A stretch of 34,602 nucleotides of DNA from Bacteroidales bacterium. Its GTDB lineage: Bacteria > Bacteroidota > Bacteroidia > Bacteroidales > UBA932. Where the stretch lies: NCBI GenBank assembly GCA_016285175.1, contig JAEEQF010000009.1, positions 1 through 34,602 of the forward strand, written 5' to 3'. Shown here piece after piece: positions 1-6,936 of this stretch; within the stretch, counting starts at the first letter, position 1; every line of letters starts with the position of its first letter. The position numbers and the translations under genes were made by a program. The notes beneath the pieces are model-generated. The model was not told the origin of the DNA. It saw nothing but the letters and a program-made list of their open reading frames with translations, and did no database searches.

Positions 1-286
1 TGCGTGCGGTTGCCATGACAGAGGCCGGTGCTTCATAGATCGACATTTCCGTTCTGGTCTGTAGCCAGATGCCTGTACTGTCGAATTGTGCTTGCTTTTC
101 GTGCTGTTCGTGATAGAAGTTGGCCGTAAAAGTGGAGATTTGTCTGCTCCATTCCACGTCTGTGGCGCCCGGGAACATAGTTACAAAGGTCTGAAGGACT
201 TCATTCGGGGCTTGCCCTATCCTATACTTGCATCCTGTGGAAAGGAAAGCCATTGTGACTAAAGCAAATAAGAGCATCTTTTTCAT
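1..286 (-). CDS. PepSY-like lipoprotein, 3' end missing (runs off window)
   Basis: The reading frame begins at ATG 284-286 on the minus strand and stays open to the window edge, giving 95 codons with no stop. The N-terminus MKKMLLFALVTMAFLSTGC is a lipoprotein signal peptide with lipobox Cys19, so the product is likely anchored in the envelope. The mature part has the pattern of the Bacteroidetes PepSY-like family (PF11396 type): a segment like FPGATDVEWSR, then a strand with NFYHE, then FDSTGIWLQTRTE. Members are small secreted proteins of unknown role, usually with one or two such repeats. It diverges from the phosphate transporter fusion gene, with about 140 bp between the starts. Only the N-terminal half is visible, so total length and repeat number are unknown. 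Confidence 0.72.
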   Translation of the reverse strand, partial: MKKMLLFALVTMAFLSTGCKYRIGQAPNEVLQTFVTMFPGATDVEWSRQISTFTANFYHEQHEKQAQFDSTGIWLQTRTEMSIYEAPASVMATAR

Positions 287-382
287 GTTGCATCATTTTT
301 TCGAAAGGTAGCATATTCATATTTCGAAGTGAGTACAATAGGGATAGAGTCGATTAATTTTCAGTTAAAATTGATTTGACGC

Positions 383-414
383 CTTGAGAGAACCGTCCTC
401 GGAGCGTATCTTTG
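383..414 (+). promoter_or_regulatory. Bacteroidetes-type promoter for the transporter fusion gene
   Basis: TATCTTTG at 407-414 matches the -7 consensus TAnnTTTG. CTTG at 383-386, 20 nt upstream, matches the -33 element TTTG in three of four positions. Transcription would start near 420, leaving a leader of only a few bases before ATG 427. Confidence 0.55.
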
Positions 415-426
415 CACTGAAATTTT

Positions 427-2394
427 ATGAATATGCTGATTGTATTGAAACTTCTGGGTGCCATCGCTATCTTGATATTTGGCATGAAAATGACGAGCGA
501 GGCTCTGCAGAAAATGGCCGGCCCCCAGCTTCGTCATTTGTTTGGGGCTATGACGGGGAACCGCTTTTCCGGCGTGGCCACCGGAGCCCTGATTACTGTA
601 GCCGTCCAGTCCTCGTCGGCAACTACCGTGATGACGGTATCCTTTGTGAATGCGGCGCTGCTTACCCTGACGCAGGCTATCTCAGTTATCATGGGCGCCA
701 ATATCGGCACCACGCTTACGGCCTGGATTTTGTCGGCCGGCTTCTCCTTCAATATCGTCAATCTCGTCTGGCCTGTCCTGGTCGTCGGTATCATTCTCAT
801 TCAAATGGGAAGGCATCGGTATTTCGGAGACTTCCTGATTGGGCTGGGCTTCCTGCTCTATGCGATGGTCCTGCTAAAGAACACCGGCGTGGAGATGGAC
901 CTGGCCAGCAAGCCTGCGGTCGTTGCGTTTTTCTCAAGTTTCAAAACCAATTACGCCACCATACTGCTGTTCCTGCTCATCGGTACAATCCTTACTGCTG
1001 TTCTCCAGAGTTCGGCCGCGCTGATGGCTATTACGATGGTCCTCTGCGCCACGGGAGCCATTTCCATCTATCAGGGTATCGCGCTGGTCATGGGTGAGAA
1101 TATCGGCACCACATCCACGGCGAATCTGGCAGCATTGAACGCGAACACACAGGCTCGACGAACGGCAATGGCTCACCTGGTGTTCAACGTATTCGGCGTC
1201 ATCTGGATGCTCATTGTATTTTTCCCTTTCGTGAGGATGGTCTGTGGAATAGTGGGGCTTGACCCGGAGGCTCCGCAGCAGGACACGACTTTGCTTTCCT
1301 TTACGCTGGCGGCTTTCCACACCGGATTCAATGTCATCAATACGGCTGTCTTGATTTGGTTCATTCCACAGATTGAGAAGCTGGTTTGCAAGATTGTCCG
1401 GCCCAGGAAGTCTGACGAGGAAGATGAGTTCCGCCTTCAATATATCCGCGGCGGTATTATGAAGACTCCGGAAATCTCCGTGCTTCAAGCACAGAAAGAG
1501 ATTGTCGTTTACGGAGAAAAGACTCAGCATATGTTTGCACTGGTGAGGGAACTCTATGCTGCAAAAGACGAGCAGAGTTTCTCCAGGCTTTATGATCGCA
1601 TTGAGAAGGGAGAGGAAGGCAGCGACCGGATGGAGAACGAGATTGGCCGATACCTGGGAGATCTCGGGTCAGCCCATCTGTCCGATGATACGAAAGAGAT
1701 GGTCAGGGCGATGCTTCGGCAGATCGGAGAGCTGGAATCCGTGGGCGACAGCTGCTTTAATCTGGCCCGCATCCTTCGACGTAAAAGGAGCAACAAAATT
1801 GACTTTACCGAGCAACAGAATGAAGGAATCCAGGAGATGTTCTCGTTGGTTGGTGATGCTCTTTCCCGGATGAATGAGCTTCTTTCCGGGCGCAAGGAAG
1901 AGCTGGACCTGGTACTCTCCGAAGACATCGAACGTAGGATCAATGCCTGCCGCAATGCGCTCAAACAGCAGAATATCGAAAGTTTGGACGCCAAGATGTA
2001 CGGATACGATAAGGGGACCGTCTATGCCGACCTCGTCAGCGAATGCGAAAAGACGGGTGACTACATCATCAATGTTGTGGAGGCCCGGCTCGGTGCTGTC
2101 CGAAATGGAATCCGCTACCAGGGCATACAGATGGATACGGATGCCAAGAAAGTGACCGTAGACGGTGTGGAGGTTCCCTTTACGAAGACCGAATATGAAA
2201 TTCTGAAGTTCTTCCTTGAGAACCGGGGAAAGGTGTTTTCACGGGAGCAGCTGCTCTCGGCCGTGTGGCCTGACGATGTCATCGTCTTGCCTCGCACGGT
2301 GGATGTGAACATTACACGCATCCGTAAGAAGATAGGCCCGTATGGAGAAGCTCTTGTTGCCAAGGCCGGGTTCGGGTATTCTTTTCAGGAATAA
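427..2394 (+). CDS. Na+/phosphate cotransporter-PhoU protein fused to an OmpR/PhoB-type winged-helix domain
   Basis: A 655-residue three-part protein. Residues 1 to about 325 form the Na/Pi-cotransporter (NptA/PF02690) membrane domain, with its two inverted repeats visible as QSSSATT (61-67) with GANIGTT (90-96), and QSSAA (194-198) with GENIGTT (223-229). Residues about 350-562 are a helical PhoU-like region with paired motifs (EGSDRMENEIGRYL; ISGELESVGDS-like and ECEKTGDYIINVV). This NptA-PhoU layout of about 560 residues is the common bacterial form. Residues about 568-655 add a complete Trans_reg_C winged helix as in PhoB, RprY and OmpR: FTKTEYEILKFFLENRGKVF, SREQLLSAVW, RTVDVNITRIRKKIG and a final GFGYSF wing. 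No receiver domain is present. The frame is uninterrupted, so this is one protein as read. Inference: a cytoplasmic, membrane-tethered DNA-binding domain that could couple phosphate flux to transcription. Confidence 0.9.
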   Translation: MNMLIVLKLLGAIAILIFGMKMTSEALQKMAGPQLRHLFGAMTGNRFSGVATGALITVAVQSSSATTVMTVSFVNAALLTLTQAISVIMGANIGTTLTAWILSAGFSFNIVNLVWPVLVVGIILIQMGRHRYFGDFLIGLGFLLYAMVLLKNTGVEMDLASKPAVVAFFSSFKTNYATILLFLLIGTILTAVLQSSAALMAITMVLCATGAISIYQGIALVMGENIGTTSTANLAALNANTQARRTAMAHLVFNVFGVIWMLIVFFPFVRMVCGIVGLDPEAPQQDTTLLSFTLAAFHTGFNVINTAVLIWFIPQIEKLVCKIVRPRKSDEEDEFRLQYIRGGIMKTPEISVLQAQKEIVVYGEKTQHMFALVRELYAAKDEQSFSRLYDRIEKGEEGSDRMENEIGRYLGDLGSAHLSDDTKEMVRAMLRQIGELESVGDSCFNLARILRRKRSNKIDFTEQQNEGIQEMFSLVGDALSRMNELLSGRKEELDLVLSEDIERRINACRNALKQQNIESLDAKMYGYDKGTVYADLVSECEKTGDYIINVVEARLGAVRNGIRYQGIQMDTDAKKVTVDGVEVPFTKTEYEILKFFLENRGKVFSREQLLSAVWPDDVIVLPRTVDVNITRIRKKIGPYGEALVAKAGFGYSFQE

Positions 2395-2427
2395 CTCCGA
2401 ATCGATGGCATGAGGAAATTAGAGCAT

Positions 2428-2493
2428 TAAATTCCCTGTTTATCGGTCTCTTTGGTTCTTCTGCCAGGAAGAAAAAAGTGACCAAATGCGACC
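2428..2493 (+). repeat. Dispersed ~65 bp repeat, copy A
   Basis: This stretch and 3492-3560 share nearly all bases over about 65 bp, differing by a few substitutions and single-base indels; the shared core includes CTGTTTATCGGTCTCTTTGG. Copy A starts 33 bp after the stop of the transporter fusion gene. The second half can fold back imperfectly on the first (TTTGGT pairing with ACCAAA, TTCTT with AAGAA), suggesting an RNA hairpin or a REP-like element. Confidence 0.75.
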
Positions 2494-2548
2494 GAAAGAT
2501 TTATCTGGTTCTAGAGGGTCTGAAGAATAATGATTAAATTAGTGGCCG

Positions 2549-3478
2549 ATGAATCGGAATTTGAGTATGCGTAAGTTGTTTTTGCGAGTCCTTCTTTTGA
2601 CCATCCCGTTTGGCATTTCCGCCTGCGGCCTTTTCGATGATCAAAGTACCCCTTACGGATATGTCAAAAGCAGTTTTCGGATCATTGACGAGCATGCCCT
2701 TTACGCCAATGGCGATTGGATCATTGAACGCGAATCATATCTTTCGGAAGCGAAATCCATTGACAATTACGATGATGCTCACAGGATAGTGAAAAGCGCA
2801 CTAGCATTTGCCGGAGGCAAACATTCTGCGCTGGTGGCTCCTGTAACTGACACTACGGAATACGAAGAACTACCTTCTGAAGCCTATATGCTTGAGGGGG
2901 GAATAGCTTATGTAAAACTTCCGGCTCACAGCGGGGTTAAAGTAAGCGATTCCATCTATATACACACAGTGCTTGATTTCCTTCAAAGCCATCTTGACGC
3001 CGCAGGTGTTATTTTGGACCTTCGCGACAACCTCGGTGGGAATATGTATCCGATGATAACGGCCGTAGCCCCGCTGCTTCCTGACGGAGATATTATCAGT
3101 TTCCAGACGCGCAAACGAACTTTCGCCACCACGTTGGATTTCGCGGTTCAGGACGCAGGACTTAGCCTTAAAGGGATTTCTAAACTGCCTGATAATACTC
3201 CTGTTGCCTTTCTTACCAATGACTGGACCGGGAGTGCGGGAGAGCTCACGCTTTTGTGTTTTCGCGGTTTGGAAAAAGCCCGCACCTTCGGCATACCAAC
3301 TGCTGGGTATGCGAGTGGCAATCTGTCTTTTCCTATGGCCGATGGCTATACTCTAGTGATTACAACCGCACGTGCCGTTGCCCGGACAGGAGAGGTCTTC
3401 TGTGACGACCCTATTACTCCCGATGTCGAAACCGAGACCCCGCTAGAAGATGCGGTGGCATGGATTCAGAGTCAGTAG
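2549..3478 (+). CDS. S41 (tail-specific protease) family lipoprotein, no PDZ domain
   Basis: A 309-residue protein. A signal peptide with lipobox (FGISAC, Cys26) marks it as a lipoprotein; the in-frame ATG at 2567 (MRKLFLRVLLL) gives a more typical signal peptide and may be the true start. The C-terminal half resembles the TSPc/S41 protease core: a glycine-rich strand ILDLRDNLGGNMYPM (155-169), then TGSAGE (227-232), where Ser229 sits at the usual nucleophile position, and a late strand YTLVITTARAV. GGKHSALV near residues 89-96 fits the N-terminal region of S41 hydrolases. No PDZ region is seen and the protein is shorter than CtpA-type proteases, as in the Bacteroidetes lipoprotein subgroup. 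The substrate is unknown. Copies of one repeat lie on both sides of the gene. Confidence 0.75.
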   Translation: MNRNLSMRKLFLRVLLLTIPFGISACGLFDDQSTPYGYVKSSFRIIDEHALYANGDWIIERESYLSEAKSIDNYDDAHRIVKSALAFAGGKHSALVAPVTDTTEYEELPSEAYMLEGGIAYVKLPAHSGVKVSDSIYIHTVLDFLQSHLDAAGVILDLRDNLGGNMYPMITAVAPLLPDGDIISFQTRKRTFATTLDFAVQDAGLSLKGISKLPDNTPVAFLTNDWTGSAGELTLLCFRGLEKARTFGIPTAGYASGNLSFPMADGYTLVITTARAVARTGEVFCDDPITPDVETETPLEDAVAWIQSQ

Positions 3479-3491
3479 ATCAGTCGCTCGG

Positions 3492-3560
3492 TAAATTCCT
3501 GTTTATCGGTCTCTTTGGTTCTTTGGCCTGAAAGAAAAAGGTGACCAAAAGTGACCAAAT
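3492..3560 (+). repeat. Dispersed ~65 bp repeat, copy B
   Basis: Second copy of the repeat at 2428-2493, starting 13 bp after the stop of the S41 lipoprotein gene. It ends with a short tandem duplication GTGACCAAA at 3541 and 3551. Within it TTTGGTTCTTT can pair with AAAGAA and ACCAAA downstream, giving a bulged hairpin around GGCCTG. Both copies occupy the same place relative to a plus-strand gene, just after the stop codon. Confidence 0.75.
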
Positions 3561-3570
3561 TTGGGGGATA

Positions 3571-3624
3571 CAAAAAACAAGACCTTGTAAAATGTTTGAA
3601 AATCAACAACTTACAAAGTCTTGT
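3571..3624 (-). terminator. Rho-independent terminator of tRNA-Leu
   Basis: On the minus strand, just past the tRNA 3' end, ACAAGACTTTGTAA (3624-3611) pairs with TTACAAGGTCTTGT (3590-3577), 13 of 14 bases, across a 20-nt loop, and is followed directly by a T-run (TTTTTTG when the last stem T is included). Confidence 0.75.
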
Positions 3625-3626
3625 CG

Positions 3627-3925
3627 TGCCTCGGGCGGGAATCGAACCCGCACGGCCGTTTCGGGCCAAGGGATTTTCTTACCACTATGACTTTCGCCAC
3701 CATCACTGTTTGTGGTCCGGACTATTCCTTCACCATGGAACCAGGTTCTTTAGGTGTGTCGTGTCTAGTCTCTGCACCTTCCTCTTTTGGGAGGCTTGGC
3801 TCAAGATTACCATCGGCATTGTCCGCTAAGGCTTCCTTGAATTTACGACATTCTACATCTCTCTTTTCAGAGAGCGCACTCAATTGTGTCTAAGTCCCTC
3901 GTGTCTACCATTCCACCACCAAGGC
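3627..3925 (-). tRNA. trnL: tRNA-Leu(UAA), interrupted by a group I intron
   Basis: Minus-strand gene. The 5' exon is 3925-3892 (34 nt, starting GCCTTGG) and the 3' exon is 3677-3627 (51 nt, ending CCGAGGCA). Joined, they form an 85-nt tRNA. The 7-bp acceptor stem GCCTTGG/CCGAGGC has one wobble, the D arm contains GGTAGA, and the anticodon stem AGGGA/TCCCT closes the loop CTTAAAA with anticodon UAA. A long variable arm GGCC/GGCC is typical of class II leucine tRNAs, and the T arm is GCGGG-TTCGATT-CCCGC. CCA is not encoded. The exon break falls after U34 of the anticodon, the same place as the intron in cyanobacterial and plastid tRNA-Leu(UAA). The gene reads UUA codons once spliced. Confidence 0.95.
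3678..3891 (-). ncRNA. Group I self-splicing intron (IC3-like) in tRNA-Leu
   Basis: A 214-nt intron with no credible ORF. Core signatures on the minus strand: P1, where exon end ACUU pairs with internal guide GAGU, with a U-G pair at the 5' splice site; P4 from TCAAG with CTTGA; the P7 strands GACTA (in GGTGCAGAGACTAGACACG) and TAGTC (in GGAATAGTCCGG), forming the guanosine-binding helix; and a terminal G at 3678 before the 3' exon. Size and insertion site resemble the tRNA-Leu(UAA) introns of cyanobacteria. It should be removed by self-splicing. The subgroup call is by eye. Confidence 0.92.
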
Positions 3926-3940
3926 AGTTGGTTGGGACTG

Positions 3941-3971
3941 CAAAGATAAGGAAAAAAACTAATGGAGCAAA
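3941..3971 (-). promoter_or_regulatory. Promoter of the tRNA-Leu gene
   Basis: On the minus strand TTTG (3971-3968), 19 nt, then TATCTTTG (3948-3941): a full match to the Bacteroidetes -33/-7 consensus. The predicted start near 3934 lies about 10 nt before the mature tRNA. The -33 element overlaps the end of the S41 lipoprotein gene. Confidence 0.8.
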
Positions 3972-5410
3972 ACGCCGAAGCCGGGACGGCGTACCGGCGG
4001 GGCCGGATCCAGGGTGGGGGCCGATAAGGGCGCCTTGGTCACCTTGCCGGTGGCAAGGGCCAGGACACGGGAGAGCATGGCCTCCGAAGGGTCTCCCAGC
4101 ATATAACCGTCAAAGGGGTTATCCTTGGCCTCAAAGTCGGCGGGAATGCCGTTGGGCATGCTAAGGGTAACGCCGTCCTTGTCCGAGTAGCGGGAGGCAA
4201 TCACATAAAGGCCCCAGCCTTCCATTTCTTCCCTGGCCTCCTTTACATCAAAATCCAGTTTCTCCTGCTTGGACAAGGATTTGAAGAATTCATCGGCATA
4301 GATAAGGTAACCTCCGCAGAACTTCCCATACGTGGTTTCTCCCACCAGTGCCACGTCCATGTACGGCTTAAGGCCGCAGACAAGCGCCTCGGAGGCCGAT
4401 GCGGTGCTGCTGGTGGTAATGATCCAGACTTTCCGGATTTCCGGATTCACCTGCAGAGGATGCACCTTATAGCTCTCGGAGCCGGAACTGGCGTTAATTG
4501 TGAATTCTTCGGCAAAGCAGAGTTCCAGATCGTCCTTGAACGCATCCGATTCCGAAAGCGTCTTATTATAAATGTCCCGGTTAAAGACGCTGCCGGACTT
4601 CACTGCTTCTACGGGCGCCAGCATGGACCCCAGTACTGCACTGGTGAGCGTGTATCCGCCGCCATTGTAGCGCAGGTCCACTATCATCTCCTCAACCCCG
4701 TCTTCCTTGAACTTGCCGAAGGCCTTCTCCAGGTCCCGGCAGGCATCCATGGTAAAGCTGGTAAAATGCAGATAACCCATCTTCTTTCCTTCCACATCCA
4801 AAGTGAGGACCGTCTGAACCGGGTTCTCATACATCTGGACTCCCGTGAGGGTAATCTCACGGCCGTCGGAAAAGCCGAAACGGGCCGTATCCCCAGCGTA
4901 GAATTTCTCATTGACTATGTCCGCATAATTGTCCGGAGTCATCTTTTTCCCGTCCACCGTAAAGATAGTATCCCCCCGCTTGAGATGGGCCTTGGAGGCG
5001 GGAGAATCGGCATAAATAAAGGTGATGACAGCACAGATTTCCTTATGGGAATCATTCGTGTAAAACAACTTGAAATCGAAGCCGAAACTCTTGCCGTTGC
5101 CGGTGACGGACCGCTCGAAACTGCTGCAATCTTCATACAGCGTGGTCCACTTGTCCACGGGGTTCCCTGCGGAATCCTTGTAACGCATGGACTTCACCTT
5201 CTCTACGGGATCCTCCCCATAGGTCCAGGAAGCGAAACCCTCGCTAACCTCTGCCTCCCACAGGTAGTAGGTTTTCATGATGTTGTACGCGAAGAGATTG
5301 CCGTAGTAACGGATACCCTGATTATCCTTTGGTTCCTCCAGGGGGTCTTCCGTACACCCCATGGGGACCAGCAGTACTGCCAGCAGCAGATAGGAAAGGA
5401 TTCTTTTCAT
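3959..5410 (-). CDS. S41 family peptidase with PDZ domain, lipoprotein
   Basis: Using ATG 5408-5410, a 483-residue protein begins MKRILSYLLLAVLLVPMGC, a lipoprotein signal with Cys19; a longer upstream start lacks a signal peptide and overlaps rodA. An N-terminal helical region precedes a PDZ-like segment (about 105-195, with DSPASKAHLKRGDTIFTVDG). The S41 protease core is about 205-420: IVDLRYNGGGY (243-253), then STASASEALVCG (335-346), where Ser338 is the expected nucleophile, and GETTYGK (357-363). Such C-terminal-processing-like proteases cleave envelope or periplasmic proteins. The start overlaps the rodA stop (TGATG), so it is the last gene of the mre/rod operon and may act on cell-wall machinery, an inference from position only. 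Confidence 0.85.
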   Translation of the reverse strand: MKRILSYLLLAVLLVPMGCTEDPLEEPKDNQGIRYYGNLFAYNIMKTYYLWEAEVSEGFASWTYGEDPVEKVKSMRYKDSAGNPVDKWTTLYEDCSSFERSVTGNGKSFGFDFKLFYTNDSHKEICAVITFIYADSPASKAHLKRGDTIFTVDGKKMTPDNYADIVNEKFYAGDTARFGFSDGREITLTGVQMYENPVQTVLTLDVEGKKMGYLHFTSFTMDACRDLEKAFGKFKEDGVEEMIVDLRYNGGGYTLTSAVLGSMLAPVEAVKSGSVFNRDIYNKTLSESDAFKDDLELCFAEEFTINASSGSESYKVHPLQVNPEIRKVWIITTSSTASASEALVCGLKPYMDVALVGETTYGKFCGGYLIYADEFFKSLSKQEKLDFDVKEAREEMEGWGLYVIASRYSDKDGVTLSMPNGIPADFEAKDNPFDGYMLGDPSEAMLSRVLALATGKVTKAPLSAPTLDPAPPVRRPGFGVLLH

Positions 5411-6936
5411 CAAAAATACTTTTTCTCGTCCCGGTACAAGGCCAGGAAAATAAACAATAGCACGGTAAAGGCCCAAAGGGAAGACCCGCCGTAACTGAGG
5501 AAGGGCAGCGGAATGCCGATAACCGGCATCAGCCCCACGGTCATGCCCACGTTAATGAACAGGTGCATGAAGATGCACGCCGCCACGCAGTAGCCGTAAA
5601 TGCGCGTGAACCTGCCCCGGCAGCTTTCGGCATCCAGCACCAGGCGCACGATCAGGAACACGTACAGCAAAATTACTACCAAACAGCCCACAAAACCCCA
5701 TTCTTCTCCAACAGTACAGAAAATAAAGTCTGTGGACTGCTCCGGAACAAAGCCGAAAGTGGTCTGGGTCCCCTGCAGGAAACCCTTCCCGAAGAGCCCG
5801 CCGGAGCCGATGGCAATCTTGGACTGGTTCACGTTATAACCCACGCCGGAAAGGTCCTCCTTCATGCCCAGGAGTACCTCTATCCTGCCCCGCTGGTGCG
5901 GCTGCAGCACGTCCTGGAAGATGTAATCGGCCGAAAAGATGAACAGGACCCCCGCCAGGAAGACCAGCAGCGTCAGAGCCAGGAAATTATCCCGCTTACG
6001 GTATGCATAAAGGGCCAGGAAAGGAAGGGACAGCAGGCTTAAAACCAGCAGGATATAAATGGGCTTTATCTTTAGGAGGAAACTCCAGAAATAGTGCTGC
6101 GTTTCGCCGGGTTCCGGCACCCAGGTTACATCGGCCATCCAGTCCATGTGCCCCTGAACGGCGCTGCACACCCATTCCCAGGCGCCCGGCAGCAGGGCCA
6201 TGAGCGCCACGAAGGCCCCGCCAATCCCCATCCGCCGCCAGAAATGGTCGGAAAAGGCATTGCACAGCACCAGCACGGCTATGAGCAGGATCACGGACCA
6301 ATAGGCTCCAAGCACCAGCGTAGAGATAAACAGCACTATAATCAGGCCGATAAGCCCCAGCCACCAGCCCGACAGGCCCTCCCGGTACAGCACGAAGATG
6401 AACCCGGCATAGACCAGGGCCGATCCCGTCTCGCTTTCCGCCACAATCACCAGCATGGGGACGGCAATGATGAGCGCCGCCAGCACAAAGTCCTTGAAGC
6501 GGGACATCTTGAAGTTCTGCCGGCTAAGATAGAACGCCAGCAGGAGCGAGGTGGTGATTTTGGAGATTTCCGCCGGCTGGAATTTCACCGGTCCCAGTTC
6601 AAACCACGAATGTGAGCCTTTCACGTCCTTGGAGACAAAAATCACCAGCACCAGCAAGGCCAGTACCCCCAGATACAAAGGTATGGGGAAAGCCTCCCAG
6701 ATTTTGGGCGGAATCACGTACAGGATCAGCGCCGCCAGGCCGAAGGCCGTAAGCATCCAGACGAACTGTTTGCCGCTCCGGGCGCCCCAGGCAAAGATGG
6801 AGGAGGGGTTGGTGGAATGGATGGAAGCATAGATGCTTATCCAGCCGATAAACACCAGCAGCAGATACGTCCCCACCAGCGCCCAGTCTATGGACTGCCG
6901 CAAACGACGCTCCGGTATTACCACTTCCCCAATCAT
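5410..6936 (-). CDS. rodA: Rod-shape peptidoglycan polymerase RodA
   Basis: A 508-residue SEDS-family membrane protein (FtsW/RodA/SpoVE). It is hydrophobic throughout, with about ten or more membrane segments and the conserved stretches KFQPAEISKITTSLLLAFYL (about 125-145) and, near the end, GMTVGLMPVIGIPLPFLSYG, diagnostic of the family. SEDS proteins polymerise glycan strands from lipid II together with a class B PBP. Here the partner PBP2 gene lies directly upstream: its stop TAG is followed immediately by the rodA ATG. The extra length compared with E. coli RodA (about 370) is common in Bacteroidetes and lies in the long central loop region (about 270-400). Confidence 0.95.
   Translation of the reverse strand: MIGEVVIPERRLRQSIDWALVGTYLLLVFIGWISIYASIHSTNPSSIFAWGARSGKQFVWMLTAFGLAALILYVIPPKIWEAFPIPLYLGVLALLVLVIFVSKDVKGSHSWFELGPVKFQPAEISKITTSLLLAFYLSRQNFKMSRFKDFVLAALIIAVPMLVIVAESETGSALVYAGFIFVLYREGLSGWWLGLIGLIIVLFISTLVLGAYWSVILLIAVLVLCNAFSDHFWRRMGIGGAFVALMALLPGAWEWVCSAVQGHMDWMADVTWVPEPGETQHYFWSFLLKIKPIYILLVLSLLSLPFLALYAYRKRDNFLALTLLVFLAGVLFIFSADYIFQDVLQPHQRGRIEVLLGMKEDLSGVGYNVNQSKIAIGSGGLFGKGFLQGTQTTFGFVPEQSTDFIFCTVGEEWGFVGCLVVILLYVFLIVRLVLDAESCRGRFTRIYGYCVAACIFMHLFINVGMTVGLMPVIGIPLPFLSYGGSSLWAFTVLLFIFLALYRDEKKYF

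Noticed and set aside
2128..2394. Winged-helix domain as a separate gene or frameshift product
   Set aside because: There is no stop or start between PhoU and the domain, and the linker is in frame, so it is read as one protein unless reads show otherwise.
3611..3677. tRNA 3' end as an integrase attachment site
   Set aside because: No integrase gene and no second copy of the tRNA end were seen in the window.
3551..4164. Short plus-strand frames over the tRNA and intron
   Set aside because: They fall on the tRNA-Leu exons and intron and on the S41 gene end; no protein features.
4460..5494. 344-codon plus-strand frame opposite the S41 peptidase
   Set aside because: The minus-strand S41/PDZ lipoprotein has recognisable motifs and fits the operon; this frame has none.
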